A DNA stretch of 64,000 bases from Nocardia flavorosea NBRC 108225 (GCF_001613385.1 NZ_BDCG01000013.1:62001-126000), one strand, 5' to 3'; counted from the stretch's first letter, positions 53,820-62,628 are shown. Notes: a model not told the origin generated them from the letters alone. A program made the numbers and translations.

Positions 53820-54751
53820 GAGGTAATCCCTTCGGAGGTCACGAGATAGGGAAGTGAGGGGGCCAGGCCACCGCCGCGTACGTGATGCCAGGTATCGCGG
53901 GCCGCCAGGTCCGGATCGGCGAGTACCTCCGCCGGTGACCGCACCGCGGTGGCGGCGACATCGTGTTCGGCCGCGGCCTGTAGCGCGGCCGCGACTGTCG
54001 AGCGGGCACCCCACTCGTCGAACAAGGCAGCCAGCACATCGACATTCCGGAATCGGTTGTCCAGGTCGACGAATCGCACATCCTCGATCAGGTCGTCGCG
54101 CCCCAGCAACCCCACCAGCGCCGGCCAGGCGAGTCCGGCGTAGACGACAATCCAGCCGTCGCGACAGCCCACGACGAATCGAGGACCCGACTGCTCGAGC
54201 AGCGACTCCGACCCGTTGTAGGCGTACTGGGTGGTCGCGTACGGCAGCAGGCTCACCACCGTTTCGAACTCCGAGACCGCGACTTCGCGCGTGGTACCGG
54301 GTTCGGTGAGCGCCGCGGCGAGCCCCACGTACAGGTAGAGCCCGGCCAGATACTGGTAGCGCAGACCGAATCCGTAGACGGGGCGGCCGTCGCGGCTGCG
54401 GGTGTACTCCGCGGCGCCGCCGAGCGCGGCGAGGACGAGTTCGTCGCTGACCCATTGTGCGCGAGGCCCACGCTCCCCGAAGCGTTCGATGCGGCCGACC
54501 AATGTGGTACCGGAGAGGTCGGCAGCACTGCCGTCGTCGACCAGGATGACGTCGAACGAGCCCTCCGGCGGTCCGGTCTGCTTACCTGTGTCAAGGAAGT
54601 CGGCCGCCTCCGCGGTGACCTCGGGACCGGTCGATCCGGCATCGACGACGGTGGCGCCGTTCTGGACGAACATCCATCCGCAGTACCGGGTGGCGGGTGT
54701 GGTTCCGGCGTCGAGCACGCGCAGGTGTGACAGCCAGGCGACGCCGCTCAT
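53816..54751 (-). CDS. Short family III CoA-transferase-like protein
   Basis: 311 residues, about 90 fewer than usual. The Rossmann-like start is modified (LRVLDAGTTPATRYCGWMFV then NGATVVDAG) and the segment between the two half-domains is shortened. The expected catalytic Asp is Glu when aligned on the GG (SDELVLAALGGAAEYTRS), although an Asp directly precedes it. Together with the neighbouring 402-residue protein it could form a two-subunit enzyme, as known for benzylsuccinate CoA-transferase BbsEF. That pairing is inference. Confidence 0.78.
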   Translation of the reverse strand: MSGVAWLSHLRVLDAGTTPATRYCGWMFVQNGATVVDAGSTGPEVTAEAADFLDTGKQTGPPEGSFDVILVDDGSAADLSGTTLVGRIERFGERGPRAQWVSDELVLAALGGAAEYTRSRDGRPVYGFGLRYQYLAGLYLYVGLAAALTEPGTTREVAVSEFETVVSLLPYATTQYAYNGSESLLEQSGPRFVVGCRDGWIVVYAGLAWPALVGLLGRDDLIEDVRFVDLDNRFRNVDVLAALFDEWGARSTVAAALQAAAEHDVAATAVRSPAEVLADPDLAARDTWHHVRGGGLAPSLPYLVTSEGITS

Positions 54752-55599
54752 CGCGGCACGATGCTGCGGGGCAGCAGTCGGCGGATGACCACGACCAGTG
54801 CCTGGAGCACCACGCCGATTACGGCCAGCACGATCAGGGCGGCGAAAATAGCCGCGGTATCGCCGAATGCCTGCCGCTCGACGAGGATATAACCGAGGCC
54901 GGCGTTGGAACCGACGAGTTCGGCGGCAACAGCGCCGAGTAGTGCCACGATCAGGGCGACATCGAACGACGGGAACAGGTAGGACATGGCGTTCGGCAGC
55001 CGCAGGTAACGCATCTCCTGCCATCTGGTCGCGCCGATGGACCGCATGAAATTGTGTTCGTCCTTGTCGATCTCGGTGAATCCGGCGATCGCGGCGGTCA
55101 TCACCGGGAAATAGGCCAGGGACGCGGCGACGGCGATTTTCGGCGACATCCCGTAACCCAGCGCGACGACCAGCAACGGCGCCACCGCGATCTTGGGAAA
55201 CGACTGCAATGCGATGACATAGGGATAGAGCGCGATCCGGCTCAGCGAGCTGTAGGCGAACAGCGCTCCCAGCAGCAGGCCGCTGACCACACCGATGGCG
55301 AAGCCGATGATCATTTCTGCCAGGGTGACGCGGACATCCTCCCACCACGCGCCCTGGATGATGCCGGCGTCCAGCGCCGACCACACATCGGACGGCTCGG
55401 GCAGCAACAGCGGTGAGACGAGCTCACGGGTCGTGAGTATCTGCCAGGCAGCCAGCAGGACGATCCCGACCGCCAGCGGCAGGCCGATACGCACGGCCAG
55501 CGCCCGCCCCTTCTCGTTGCGTGCCTTGCCGGGCTCCGGCACGTTCGGGCCCGGTCCCGCGGCGGTCACGGCCGGTTCGGTGACTGTCGGCGTGCTCAT
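54748..55599 (-). CDS. ABC transporter permease (nitrate/sulfonate/taurine type)
   Basis: 283 residues. Six transmembrane helices; the ATPase-contact EAA-like loop reads NFMRSIGATRWQEMRYLRLP (about 200). TauC/SsuC-like in length and order: LPEPSDVWSALD before helix 2 is typical. It forms a channel with the ATPase upstream. The head of about 30 residues is cytoplasmic. Coupled by 4-bp overlaps on both sides. Confidence 0.92.
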   Translation of the reverse strand: MSTPTVTEPAVTAAGPGPNVPEPGKARNEKGRALAVRIGLPLAVGIVLLAAWQILTTRELVSPLLLPEPSDVWSALDAGIIQGAWWEDVRVTLAEMIIGFAIGVVSGLLLGALFAYSSLSRIALYPYVIALQSFPKIAVAPLLVVALGYGMSPKIAVAASLAYFPVMTAAIAGFTEIDKDEHNFMRSIGATRWQEMRYLRLPNAMSYLFPSFDVALIVALLGAVAAELVGSNAGLGYILVERQAFGDTAAIFAALIVLAVIGVVLQALVVVIRRLLPRSIVPR

Positions 55600-56420
55600 G
55601 CCCGCACTCCTTCGTGCTGGTGTCCGATCAACCCGCGGATATGACCGACGAGATCGTAGAAACGGCTCTGGGTGCGCAAATCGGCGGTACGCGGGCGCGG
55701 AAGCCCGATATCGACGACCTCGCGCAGGGTGCCGGGGCGCGCGGTCATCACGCCGACCCGGTCCGACAGGTACACCGCCTCGGCGATGTTGTGGGTGATG
55801 AACACGACCGTTTTCGGCCGGTCGGTCCACAGACGCATCAGTTCGTCCTGCAATCCCTCGCGGGTGAATTCGTCCAGCGCGCTGAACGGTTCGTCCATCA
55901 GCAGAACCGGCGGGTCGGCGACGAGAGCCCGCACGATCGATGCCCGCTGCTGCATACCTCCGGAGAGTTCGTCGGGGTATCGATGACGGAAGTCCGCGAG
56001 CCCGGCAAGGTCGAAGAGATGGTGCGCGCGGGCCCGGGCGCCGGCGTCCAGAGCGCCGCGCAGTTTCGAAGGGAGGTGGACATTCTCCTCGACGGTGAGC
56101 CAGCGCAGCAGGGTCGGTTTCTGGAAGACGATGCCGGTCGAACTGTCGGGTCCGTCGATACGCCGGCTGCCGATGTCCACATGGCCTGTGGAGGCGCTGA
56201 GCAGGCCGGCGATGACATTGAGGAGGGTCGATTTACCGCATCCACTCGGACCGACGAGCGAAAAGAACTCGCCGGGTCGCAAGGTGAGATCCACGGAGGT
56301 CAGCGCGGTGACGGAACCGCCCCGTCCGCCGGTCTCGTAGACCTTCGACACGGAGTCGATGACGATTTTGTGACCGGTGGCCCCCGCGCCGGTCGAAAGA
56401 GGAGTGGTGGAGACGCTCAT
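55596..56420 (-). CDS. ABC transporter ATPase (nitrate/sulfonate/taurine type)
   Basis: 274 residues. Walker A VGPSGCGKST (about 58), Q-loop IVFQKPTLLRWLTVEENV, signature LSGGMQQRASIVRAL, Walker B VLLMDEPFSALDE and H-loop FITHNIAEAVYLSD. TauB/SsuB-like. Sits between the IclR regulator and the permease in the operon. Confidence 0.94.
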   Translation of the reverse strand: MSVSTTPLSTGAGATGHKIVIDSVSKVYETGGRGGSVTALTSVDLTLRPGEFFSLVGPSGCGKSTLLNVIAGLLSASTGHVDIGSRRIDGPDSSTGIVFQKPTLLRWLTVEENVHLPSKLRGALDAGARARAHHLFDLAGLADFRHRYPDELSGGMQQRASIVRALVADPPVLLMDEPFSALDEFTREGLQDELMRLWTDRPKTVVFITHNIAEAVYLSDRVGVMTARPGTLREVVDIGLPRPRTADLRTQSRFYDLVGHIRGLIGHQHEGVRA

Positions 56421-57223
56421 CGCGCTTCCTTTCCAGCGGGGTCGTGGTTGTGCTGCATGAACGGGGACGCGGCGACGGCGTCCTGGAGCGCGGCGAGGAG
56501 TTCGTCGATCCGGCCGAGAATGCGATCGCGGGGGCCGGAGAAACCAATGGCGACGTGATCGCCGGTGGGTCCGCTGACGATCGGGACCGCGATACCGGCG
56601 ACCCCTTCGCGCCATTCGCCGCGGTTGACGGCGTAGCCCTGATCGCGGGCCTCGGCAAGCTGACGCCGCAGTTCCGCGCTGTCGACCACGGTTTCGGGCG
56701 TGTGGGCCTCGAGCGGGGCCCGGAGCACGCGTTCGATCTCTCCCTGAGGCTGGACGGCCAGCAGCATCTTTCCGGTGGCCACACAGTACGCCGGGGCGGT
56801 ACCACCCAACTCGGTATAGCTGCGGATGGGATGCCAGCCGTCGGCTTTGTCGATATAGGTCACTTGGCCCTGCTCGTAGGTTGCGAGATGCACTGTCTCG
56901 CCGTGCATATCGGCCAGGCGGCGAACGACCGGGGCCAGGGTGTCGCGTACATCGGACAACCGGAAGGACCGGCTCGCGATCGACCACACCTTGGAGGTCA
57001 GGCAGTAGGTGTCGTCACCGCGATCGAGCTCGACCCAGCCGAGGCTCGCCAGAGTTTTCAGTACGCGGTACACCGTTTGCCGCGGCATATCGAGTTCGGC
57101 GCTCAGGTGCCGGACACTGGATCGGCCCGCGGCCAGGCATTCGAGCACATATAGGCCGTTGGCGAGGGTGGAGAGCACGGGTCCGTCGCCGGTGCCTCCG
57201 GGTGTATCCGTCGAATCGGTCAT
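56417..57223 (-). CDS. IclR family regulator
   Basis: 268 residues. The winged HTH is VLSTLANGLYVLECLAAG to VRHLSAELDMPRQTVYRVLK (about 15-60); the GAF-like effector domain follows, with YSxLGGTAPAYCVATGKMLL and EGVAGIAVPI near the pocket. IclR regulators commonly bind aromatic or short organic acids. It is embedded inside the operon, second gene, overlapping the binding-protein gene and the ATPase gene by 4 bp each, so it is autoregulated with its pathway. Confidence 0.93.
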   Translation of the reverse strand: MTDSTDTPGGTGDGPVLSTLANGLYVLECLAAGRSSVRHLSAELDMPRQTVYRVLKTLASLGWVELDRGDDTYCLTSKVWSIASRSFRLSDVRDTLAPVVRRLADMHGETVHLATYEQGQVTYIDKADGWHPIRSYTELGGTAPAYCVATGKMLLAVQPQGEIERVLRAPLEAHTPETVVDSAELRRQLAEARDQGYAVNRGEWREGVAGIAVPIVSGPTGDHVAIGFSGPRDRILGRIDELLAALQDAVAASPFMQHNHDPAGKEAR

Positions 57224-58323
57224 GGAGCGTTTCCCTGTCCTGCCGCGGCCCGGATCCCCTCGACGTCGTAGTCGGCGGCGTCGCGTGCGACGCTCAGATC
57301 GATCGATTCGGCGATATCGAGTTCGCCCTCGACGATGCCTTTGTCAAAGTGAAAGTGCACGGCTTTCTCGACCGCCTCGTCGGACAGGACCCCGTACATG
57401 CCCTCCGGACCGAAATTGATCACCTTGCTCCAGTACGCCGAAACCAGCGCGACCGTCGACGCCATCGCGTCGGCGTCGGAGACATCGCGCGGTTTGGTGG
57501 CCGGATCGGTGTCCCACAGCGACTGGATGATCGCCTGCGGGTTCTGCTGCGCCCAGATCGAGGTCTTCGACATCCCGCGCATGAACTCCACGATCTCGTC
57601 GCGGTGTTGTTCGAGAACCCGGGCGTTGACGATCCACGCTCCGGAACCGTCGAGATCGTCCAGCGGGGTCGGCAGAACTCGCAACGGGGATCGAGTCAAT
57701 CCGCCGACCACTTCGAGCGGCCCGAAGTAGGAAGCGAGGGCGTCCACCTCACCGTTATCGAGTGCCGCGGCGGCCTGCGCGCCGGTGCCGATGGGCAACC
57801 ACTCGACATCGCTGTCGGGATCCACCCCGGATGCTTCCAAAGCAGCCCGGTTGTACAGGTACTGGCCGGTGTTGAGCGCCTGGACGCCGATGGTCTTGCC
57901 TTTCAGATCGGCGAGCTCGCGGATAGCGCTCTGCTCCGGGACCGCCATCTGCCAGATATTGCCCCCGGTGATCGCGATGATCTTGACACTCGGGCTTTGC
58001 GCGGCGACCTGTAGTGCGGAACTGAGTCCCACTACGCTGACATCCGCTTTGCCCGAGGCCACGAGCTGGACCGACTGTGTCCCACCCTGAGTGAACTGAG
58101 GGGTGACCTCGAACCCGGATTCCTTCCAGTACCTGTCCTTCGCGAACACGTCATAGGGCGCGTTGAAAGCCGATAAATTCTGGGCACCGTCGGCCAGCGT
58201 GATGGACGTCAGCTCACCGGACGCGGAACCACCTCCGCAGGCGGTCGTCACAGCGACGAAGGTCGCGACCACCGCCAGACAGAGCAGCGATCGCCGCCGT
58301 CTCACCTTGCGCTCGTTTCGCAC
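57220..58323 (-). CDS. ABC transporter substrate-binding lipoprotein (NitT/TauT type)
   Basis: 367 residues. Signal peptide SLLCLAVVATFVAVTTACGG ends in a lipobox (Cys near 29). The mature part is an SsuA/TauA/ThiY-like periplasmic-binding fold: PYDVFAKDRYWKESGFEVTP, ASGKADVSVVGLSSALQVAA, LADLKGKTIGVQALNTGQYL. The group binds small anionic or ring compounds such as sulfonates, nitrate or pyrimidines. Start GTG 58323 has TAGGAGGG six bases away. First gene of the ten-gene operon. Confidence 0.92.
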   Translation of the reverse strand: MRNERKVRRRRSLLCLAVVATFVAVTTACGGGSASGELTSITLADGAQNLSAFNAPYDVFAKDRYWKESGFEVTPQFTQGGTQSVQLVASGKADVSVVGLSSALQVAAQSPSVKIIAITGGNIWQMAVPEQSAIRELADLKGKTIGVQALNTGQYLYNRAALEASGVDPDSDVEWLPIGTGAQAAAALDNGEVDALASYFGPLEVVGGLTRSPLRVLPTPLDDLDGSGAWIVNARVLEQHRDEIVEFMRGMSKTSIWAQQNPQAIIQSLWDTDPATKPRDVSDADAMASTVALVSAYWSKVINFGPEGMYGVLSDEAVEKAVHFHFDKGIVEGELDIAESIDLSVARDAADYDVEGIRAAAGQGNAP

Positions 58324-58466
58324 CTCGGACCCTCCTAAAGTTCATATATTGATGCGGCCTAGCCACATTCTGGATTTACGGTATGGTGCTGATCACAAAG
58401 CGTCAAGGGGTCATCTGAATCTGAGCAGGCACCGGATTGCGGACAGACCCGGAGGAAAGGCCGCGC

Positions 58467-60089
58467 ATGCTCTATCACCACGCCCTCGCCCGCGCGCTGT
58501 GGGAATCGGGTACCAACACCGTGTTCGGGGTCCTCGGGGACGCCAATCTCTTCGCGATCGACAGTTTCCGCCGGGAGTTCGGTGGCCGCTTCGTCTCCAT
58601 GTCCCACGAGGGCGGCGCGGTCCTGGCGGCGGCGGGTTACAGCGCGACCTCGCCGGGACTGGGAGTCGCCACGGTGACCCACGGCCCGGCCCTGACCAAC
58701 ACCGTCACCGCCCTCGTCGACGCCGCGCGCAGCAGAACGCCGCTGCTGCTGATCGCGGGTGATACCGATCCGGCCGACCAGGAGAACCTGCAGAACATCG
58801 ACCAGCACGCCGTCGTCGCCCCGACCGGTGCGGGCTGGGAACCGGCCCGGCGGCCCGAAACGGTCGCCGAGGATCTCGAGCGGGCAGCCCGGCGAGCGCT
58901 CGCAGAACGACGCCCCGTGGTACTCGACATCCCGGTCGGCTTCCAGTGGGCCGACCTCGCGACGCCGCCCCGGTCACTCGGAGCACTGACGGACTATCGG
59001 CCTGCCGCGACAGGTGTCCCGATCGAATCGATCGACGCGGCGGCCGGTCTCCTCGCCGCCGCGCGCCGTCCCATCGTCCTCGCGGGCCGCGGCGCGCTCG
59101 GCGCTCGTGCCGAACTCGAACACCTGGCCGCGGTGCTGGGCGCGCCCGTCGCCACGACCTTGCGGGGCAAAGGGCTGTTTCGCGGAAACCCGCACGACAT
59201 CGGAATCTTCGGGACCCTGTCCCATGATGTGGCGCTGGAGGTGATCCAGCGAGCCGATACCGTGATCGCCTTCGGCGCAGGTTTGACCGCGTGGACCACC
59301 GACAAGGGCGCGCTGCTCGAGAACCGGCGCGTCGTGCGCGTCGATACCGATCCCGCGAATTTGGCATTCCGACCAGCCGTCGATGTATCCGTATGGGGCG
59401 ATGCGGCCACGGTGGCACGCGCTCTGACAGCCGCACTGGGAGAGACGGGAACCGCACCGACCGGTTTCGCCTCTGCAGAGCTCGGGCAGGCGCTGCGCGA
59501 CCGCGCCGCCCGGCAGCGGCAGACACCGCCGGTGACCGGTATCGACCTCGTCTGCGCGCTGCGCACCATCGACGACGAGTTCGATCGCGAGCGCACCCTG
59601 GTCATCGACGACGGCCGGTTCATCATCACCGGCTTCCGGGAACTCTCGGCCCCCGACCCGGCCGCGTACGTCCACACCTGCAGTTTCGCCTCGATCGGCC
59701 TCGCGGTGGCTTCGGCAGTCGGCGCCCAGATCGGCCGGCCTCAGCGGCCGGTGCTTGTCGTCTGCGGCGACGGCGGGTTCATGAGCGCCGGAATCAACGA
59801 ACTCAGCACGGCGGTACGGCACGGCGTGGACATGGTGGTGGTCGTGGTGAACGACAACGCCTACGGCGCCGAGTACATGCAGTTCCGGACCCGGAGTATG
59901 GACCCGGCGATCTCCACCTTCGACTGGCCGTCGTTTGCGGCGATCGCCGAGGCCGTCGGTGCCATCGGTATCGAAGTCGTCGATCATCGCGGGCTCGACC
60001 ACGCCCTGCGCATGGTCGCCGAGCGAGACCGGCCGGTGCTGATCGACCTCCGCGTCGACCCGGACAACGTACCGACCCCGGGATACTGA
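58467..60089 (+). CDS. Thiamine diphosphate-dependent enzyme (2-oxoacid decarboxylase/acetolactate synthase family)
   Basis: 540 residues with the three ThDP domains. The activating Glu is in FVSMSHEGGAVLAAAGYSAT (near 50). The middle domain has RRPIVLAGRGAL, and the diphosphate/Mg motif is VVCGDGGFMSAGIN to VVVVNDNAYGAEY (GDG-N26-N type). Family members are acetolactate synthases, benzoylformate or phenylpyruvate decarboxylases, oxalyl-CoA decarboxylase and sulfo-analogue enzymes. Position before a hydroxyacid oxidase suggests a 2-oxoacid decarboxylase. ATG 58467 has AGGAAAGG upstream. Divergent from the ten-gene operon. Confidence 0.88.
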   Translation: MLYHHALARALWESGTNTVFGVLGDANLFAIDSFRREFGGRFVSMSHEGGAVLAAAGYSATSPGLGVATVTHGPALTNTVTALVDAARSRTPLLLIAGDTDPADQENLQNIDQHAVVAPTGAGWEPARRPETVAEDLERAARRALAERRPVVLDIPVGFQWADLATPPRSLGALTDYRPAATGVPIESIDAAAGLLAAARRPIVLAGRGALGARAELEHLAAVLGAPVATTLRGKGLFRGNPHDIGIFGTLSHDVALEVIQRADTVIAFGAGLTAWTTDKGALLENRRVVRVDTDPANLAFRPAVDVSVWGDAATVARALTAALGETGTAPTGFASAELGQALRDRAARQRQTPPVTGIDLVCALRTIDDEFDRERTLVIDDGRFIITGFRELSAPDPAAYVHTCSFASIGLAVASAVGAQIGRPQRPVLVVCGDGGFMSAGINELSTAVRHGVDMVVVVVNDNAYGAEYMQFRTRSMDPAISTFDWPSFAAIAEAVGAIGIEVVDHRGLDHALRMVAERDRPVLIDLRVDPDNVPTPGY

Positions 60090-61441
60090 TGATGGACAGC
60101 GCACTCCGGCAGCTCACGGCATCGCTTCCGGCAGGTGTTGTCACCAGCCACCGGGAGACTCTCGAGAAGTACCGTAACGACCACATATTCGACCCGGCAG
60201 CCGGTCGGCCGGTGGCCGCCGCCAGACCGCAGAACATCGAACAGGTACAAACCTGCGTGCGCTGGGCCGCCCGGCATGCGACGCCGATCGTGACGCGGGG
60301 GGCGGGAACCGGGCTCGCCGGCGGTGCCCGCGCGGTCGACGGCTGCCTTGTCCTGTCGACCGAGAAGATGAAGGCCGTCACGATCGACAGCCGATCCCGG
60401 GTGGCCCACGTCGAGCCCGGCGCTCTCAACGGTGAAGTCAAACAAGCCGCCGCCGCGGCGGGGCTTTTCTATCCGCCGGACCCCGGTTCCTACCGGATAT
60501 CGTCCATCGGCGGAAATATCGCCACCAACGCCGGCGGACTGTGCTGTGTGAAGTACGGCGTCACATCGAACTACGTTCTCGGTCTGTCCGTCGTGCTGGC
60601 CGACGGCCGGCTGGTCCGGCTCGGGGGGCCGACAGTGAAGAATGTCGCCGGCCTGCCACTCACCCAGCTCTTCGTCGGCAGCGAAGGCGTCCTGGGAATC
60701 ATCGTCGGGGCGACCCTGCGCCTCATCGTGCCGCCCCCGGATCCGAGCACGGTGGTGGCGACCTTCCCCACCGTGTCTGCCGCGGGGCGTGCGGTCGTCG
60801 GTTCCGGCAGCACCTCGCGGCCGTCGATGATGGAGTTACTGGATAACCGCACCATCAATCTCGTCGAAGACTTCCGCCGGGCCGGCCTGGACAGATCGGC
60901 CGCCGCCATGCTCATCGCACAATTCGACAACTCGGCCGAGGCTGCCGCGTTCGAGACGGTGGCACGGGCCAGCGAGGGGATCGAAGTCCACCGGACCGAC
61001 GATCCGGCCGAAGGCGAGATGTTCGTCGAAATACGGAGAGCCACGGGCCCGGCGGTCGAACGACTCGGCCCCTTCCTCGCGGAAGATATCGCCGTGCCGA
61101 TCGAAGCGCTACCCGACGCCCTGCGGCGAATCGAAGATCTGGCCGCCGAACTCTCTCTCGATATCCCGGTCGTCGCGCATGCCGGCGACGGCAATCTCCA
61201 TCCCGCCATCATGTATCGCCCCGCAGACCGGTCCAGCACAGCCCGCGCACACAGTGCGTTCCGGCGCATCGCGGAGATCGCCCTGTCACTGGACGGCACG
61301 ATCACCGGTGAGCACGGTATCGGCCGCACCAAACGCCCACTGCTGCGGCAACAACTCGGAGACGATGTGATGAACTTGACCGCGCTGATCAAGAACGCCC
61401 TGGACCCCGGCGGTCTTCTCAACCCCGGGGTGGCTATCTGA
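60089..61441 (+). CDS. FAD-linked 2-hydroxyacid oxidase/dehydrogenase (GlcD type)
   Basis: 450 residues of the VAO/PCMH flavoprotein family. FAD-binding: PIVTRGAGTGLAGGARAVDG (near 70) and YPPDPGSYRISSIGGNIATN with NAGGLCCVKYG. The C-terminal cap domain contains HAGDGNLHPAIM (metal/substrate His) and TGEHGIGRTK, typical of D-lactate/glycolate/2-hydroxyglutarate dehydrogenases. It would turn a 2-hydroxyacid into the 2-oxoacid for the coupled ThDP enzyme, whose stop shares a base with this ATG. Confidence 0.9.
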   Translation: MMDSALRQLTASLPAGVVTSHRETLEKYRNDHIFDPAAGRPVAAARPQNIEQVQTCVRWAARHATPIVTRGAGTGLAGGARAVDGCLVLSTEKMKAVTIDSRSRVAHVEPGALNGEVKQAAAAAGLFYPPDPGSYRISSIGGNIATNAGGLCCVKYGVTSNYVLGLSVVLADGRLVRLGGPTVKNVAGLPLTQLFVGSEGVLGIIVGATLRLIVPPPDPSTVVATFPTVSAAGRAVVGSGSTSRPSMMELLDNRTINLVEDFRRAGLDRSAAAMLIAQFDNSAEAAAFETVARASEGIEVHRTDDPAEGEMFVEIRRATGPAVERLGPFLAEDIAVPIEALPDALRRIEDLAAELSLDIPVVAHAGDGNLHPAIMYRPADRSSTARAHSAFRRIAEIALSLDGTITGEHGIGRTKRPLLRQQLGDDVMNLTALIKNALDPGGLLNPGVAI

Positions 61442-61532
61442 AGAATTGTCGTTCTATGCCCCCCGTCCAGCAGTTTCCGGGCGATATCACCGAAACGTGT
61501 CAGGACCTGATCGGTCTGTGCGCCGGCGTAGG

Positions 61533-61556
61533 GGCCGCGAAAATTCGAACGCGGCC
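61533..61556. terminator. Hairpin between convergent genes
   Basis: GGCCGCG and CGCGGCC arms around a 10-base loop lie in the 143-bp gap between the FAD oxidase and cobC-like genes, at the right edge of the island. Confidence 0.45.
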
Positions 61557-61584
61557 GCGAGGTCATCAGTGGCTTGCGAAACCG

Positions 61585-62628
61585 TCAACCCGGGAACCCA
61601 GCGGCATACAATCCCTCGACCAGCCGATCGACCTCCGCACCCGAGCGCACCGCGACACGCAGATGATCCGGCCCCAGACCCGGGAAGGTATCGCAGCGCC
61701 GCACCGCGATGCCTTGCTGCCGCAGCTGTTTCCGCACCAGGCCCCCATCCGGGAACTCCAGCAGCAGAAAAGGCGCGGCCGCCGGTGAGCCGACCCGGAC
61801 TCCGGCCACAGTCAGCCGATCGGCCATTACTGCCCGATCGCGCGCGATCCGCCGGGCTCGCTCCGCTGTTTCCGCCACCGCTCGCGGCGAAGCTGTCGCA
61901 GTGATCGCCGCCAGTTGGAGTGTGCCCAGCGGCCAGTGCGCGCGCCCGTGCACCAGTCGCTGCAGCACCGCGGGCGCGCCGAGGAGATAGCCGCATCGCA
62001 ACCCCGCCAGCGCCCAGGTCTTGGTGAGGCTGCGCAAGACCAGCAACTCGTCGCCGGCCTCCGCGGCGAGCGATTCCGCTTCCCCGGGCACTGCGTCCAT
62101 GAACGCCTCGTCCACCACCACGATCCGCCCCGGGCGCTGCAGCGCGCGCAGGGTTCGCGCCGGGTGCAGCACAGAAGTGGGGTTGGTGGGGTTGCCGACG
62201 ACCACCAGGTCGGCTTCCACGGGCACTCGCGCCGGGTCCAGGGTGTAGGGCGGTTCCAGCACGACCCGCGTCACCGGGACCCCTGCCTCCCGCAGCGCGA
62301 GCTCCGGTTCGGTGAACGACGGGTGCACCACCGCCGCCAGCCGCGGGCGCAGGCGCGGCAACAAGGCGAACCCCTCCGCACCACCGGCCAGGGGCAGCAC
62401 ATGGCCGGGATCGATCCCGTGCCGGGCGCCGACCGCCTCGCGGGCCAGCCGGTCTTCCTCGGCCGACGGATACCGCCCGAGCGAATCCAGGGCCGCGGCC
62501 AGCCGCTCCCGCAACCATTCCGGCGGCCCGCTGCCCTGGACGTTCACCGCGAAATCGAGCAGCCCGGGGAGGGCTTCCACATCACCGTGATGACGTAAAC
62601 CGGCGAGATCGACGTGGTCGGCGAGCAT
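61585..62628 (-). CDS. cobC: Aminotransferase class I/II, CobC type (Rv2231c-like)
   Basis: 347 residues of the PLP fold-type I family. GRYPSAEEDRLAREAVGARH, LAGGAEGFALLPRL, VVVGNPTNPTSVLHP (Asn/Pro clamp), VVDEAFMDAVPGE (Asp to the pyridine N) and the PLP Lys in LRSLTKTWALAGLRCGYLLG. CobC/CobD-type enzymes make or decarboxylate (R)-1-amino-2-propanol phosphate for cobalamin; this is the mycobacterial Rv2231c neighbour of the Nif3 gene and probably a histidinol-phosphate aminotransferase-like relative. Divergent from ptpA with a 43-bp gap. ATG 62628. Confidence 0.88.
   Translation of the reverse strand: MLADHVDLAGLRHHGDVEALPGLLDFAVNVQGSGPPEWLRERLAAALDSLGRYPSAEEDRLAREAVGARHGIDPGHVLPLAGGAEGFALLPRLRPRLAAVVHPSFTEPELALREAGVPVTRVVLEPPYTLDPARVPVEADLVVVGNPTNPTSVLHPARTLRALQRPGRIVVVDEAFMDAVPGEAESLAAEAGDELLVLRSLTKTWALAGLRCGYLLGAPAVLQRLVHGRAHWPLGTLQLAAITATASPRAVAETAERARRIARDRAVMADRLTVAGVRVGSPAAAPFLLLEFPDGGLVRKQLRQQGIAVRRCDTFPGLGPDHLRVAVRSGAEVDRLVEGLYAAGFPG

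Noticed and set aside
61442-61532. Coding-like minus-strand stretch reading TDQVLTRFGDIARKLLDGG
   Set aside because: It has no start and no recognised family; could be a gene scrap, but it is too short to support.
43530-61584. Integrative element with tRNA attachment site
   Set aside because: No integrase, tRNA or terminal direct repeats could be seen at either end, so only an unspecific insertion is claimed.
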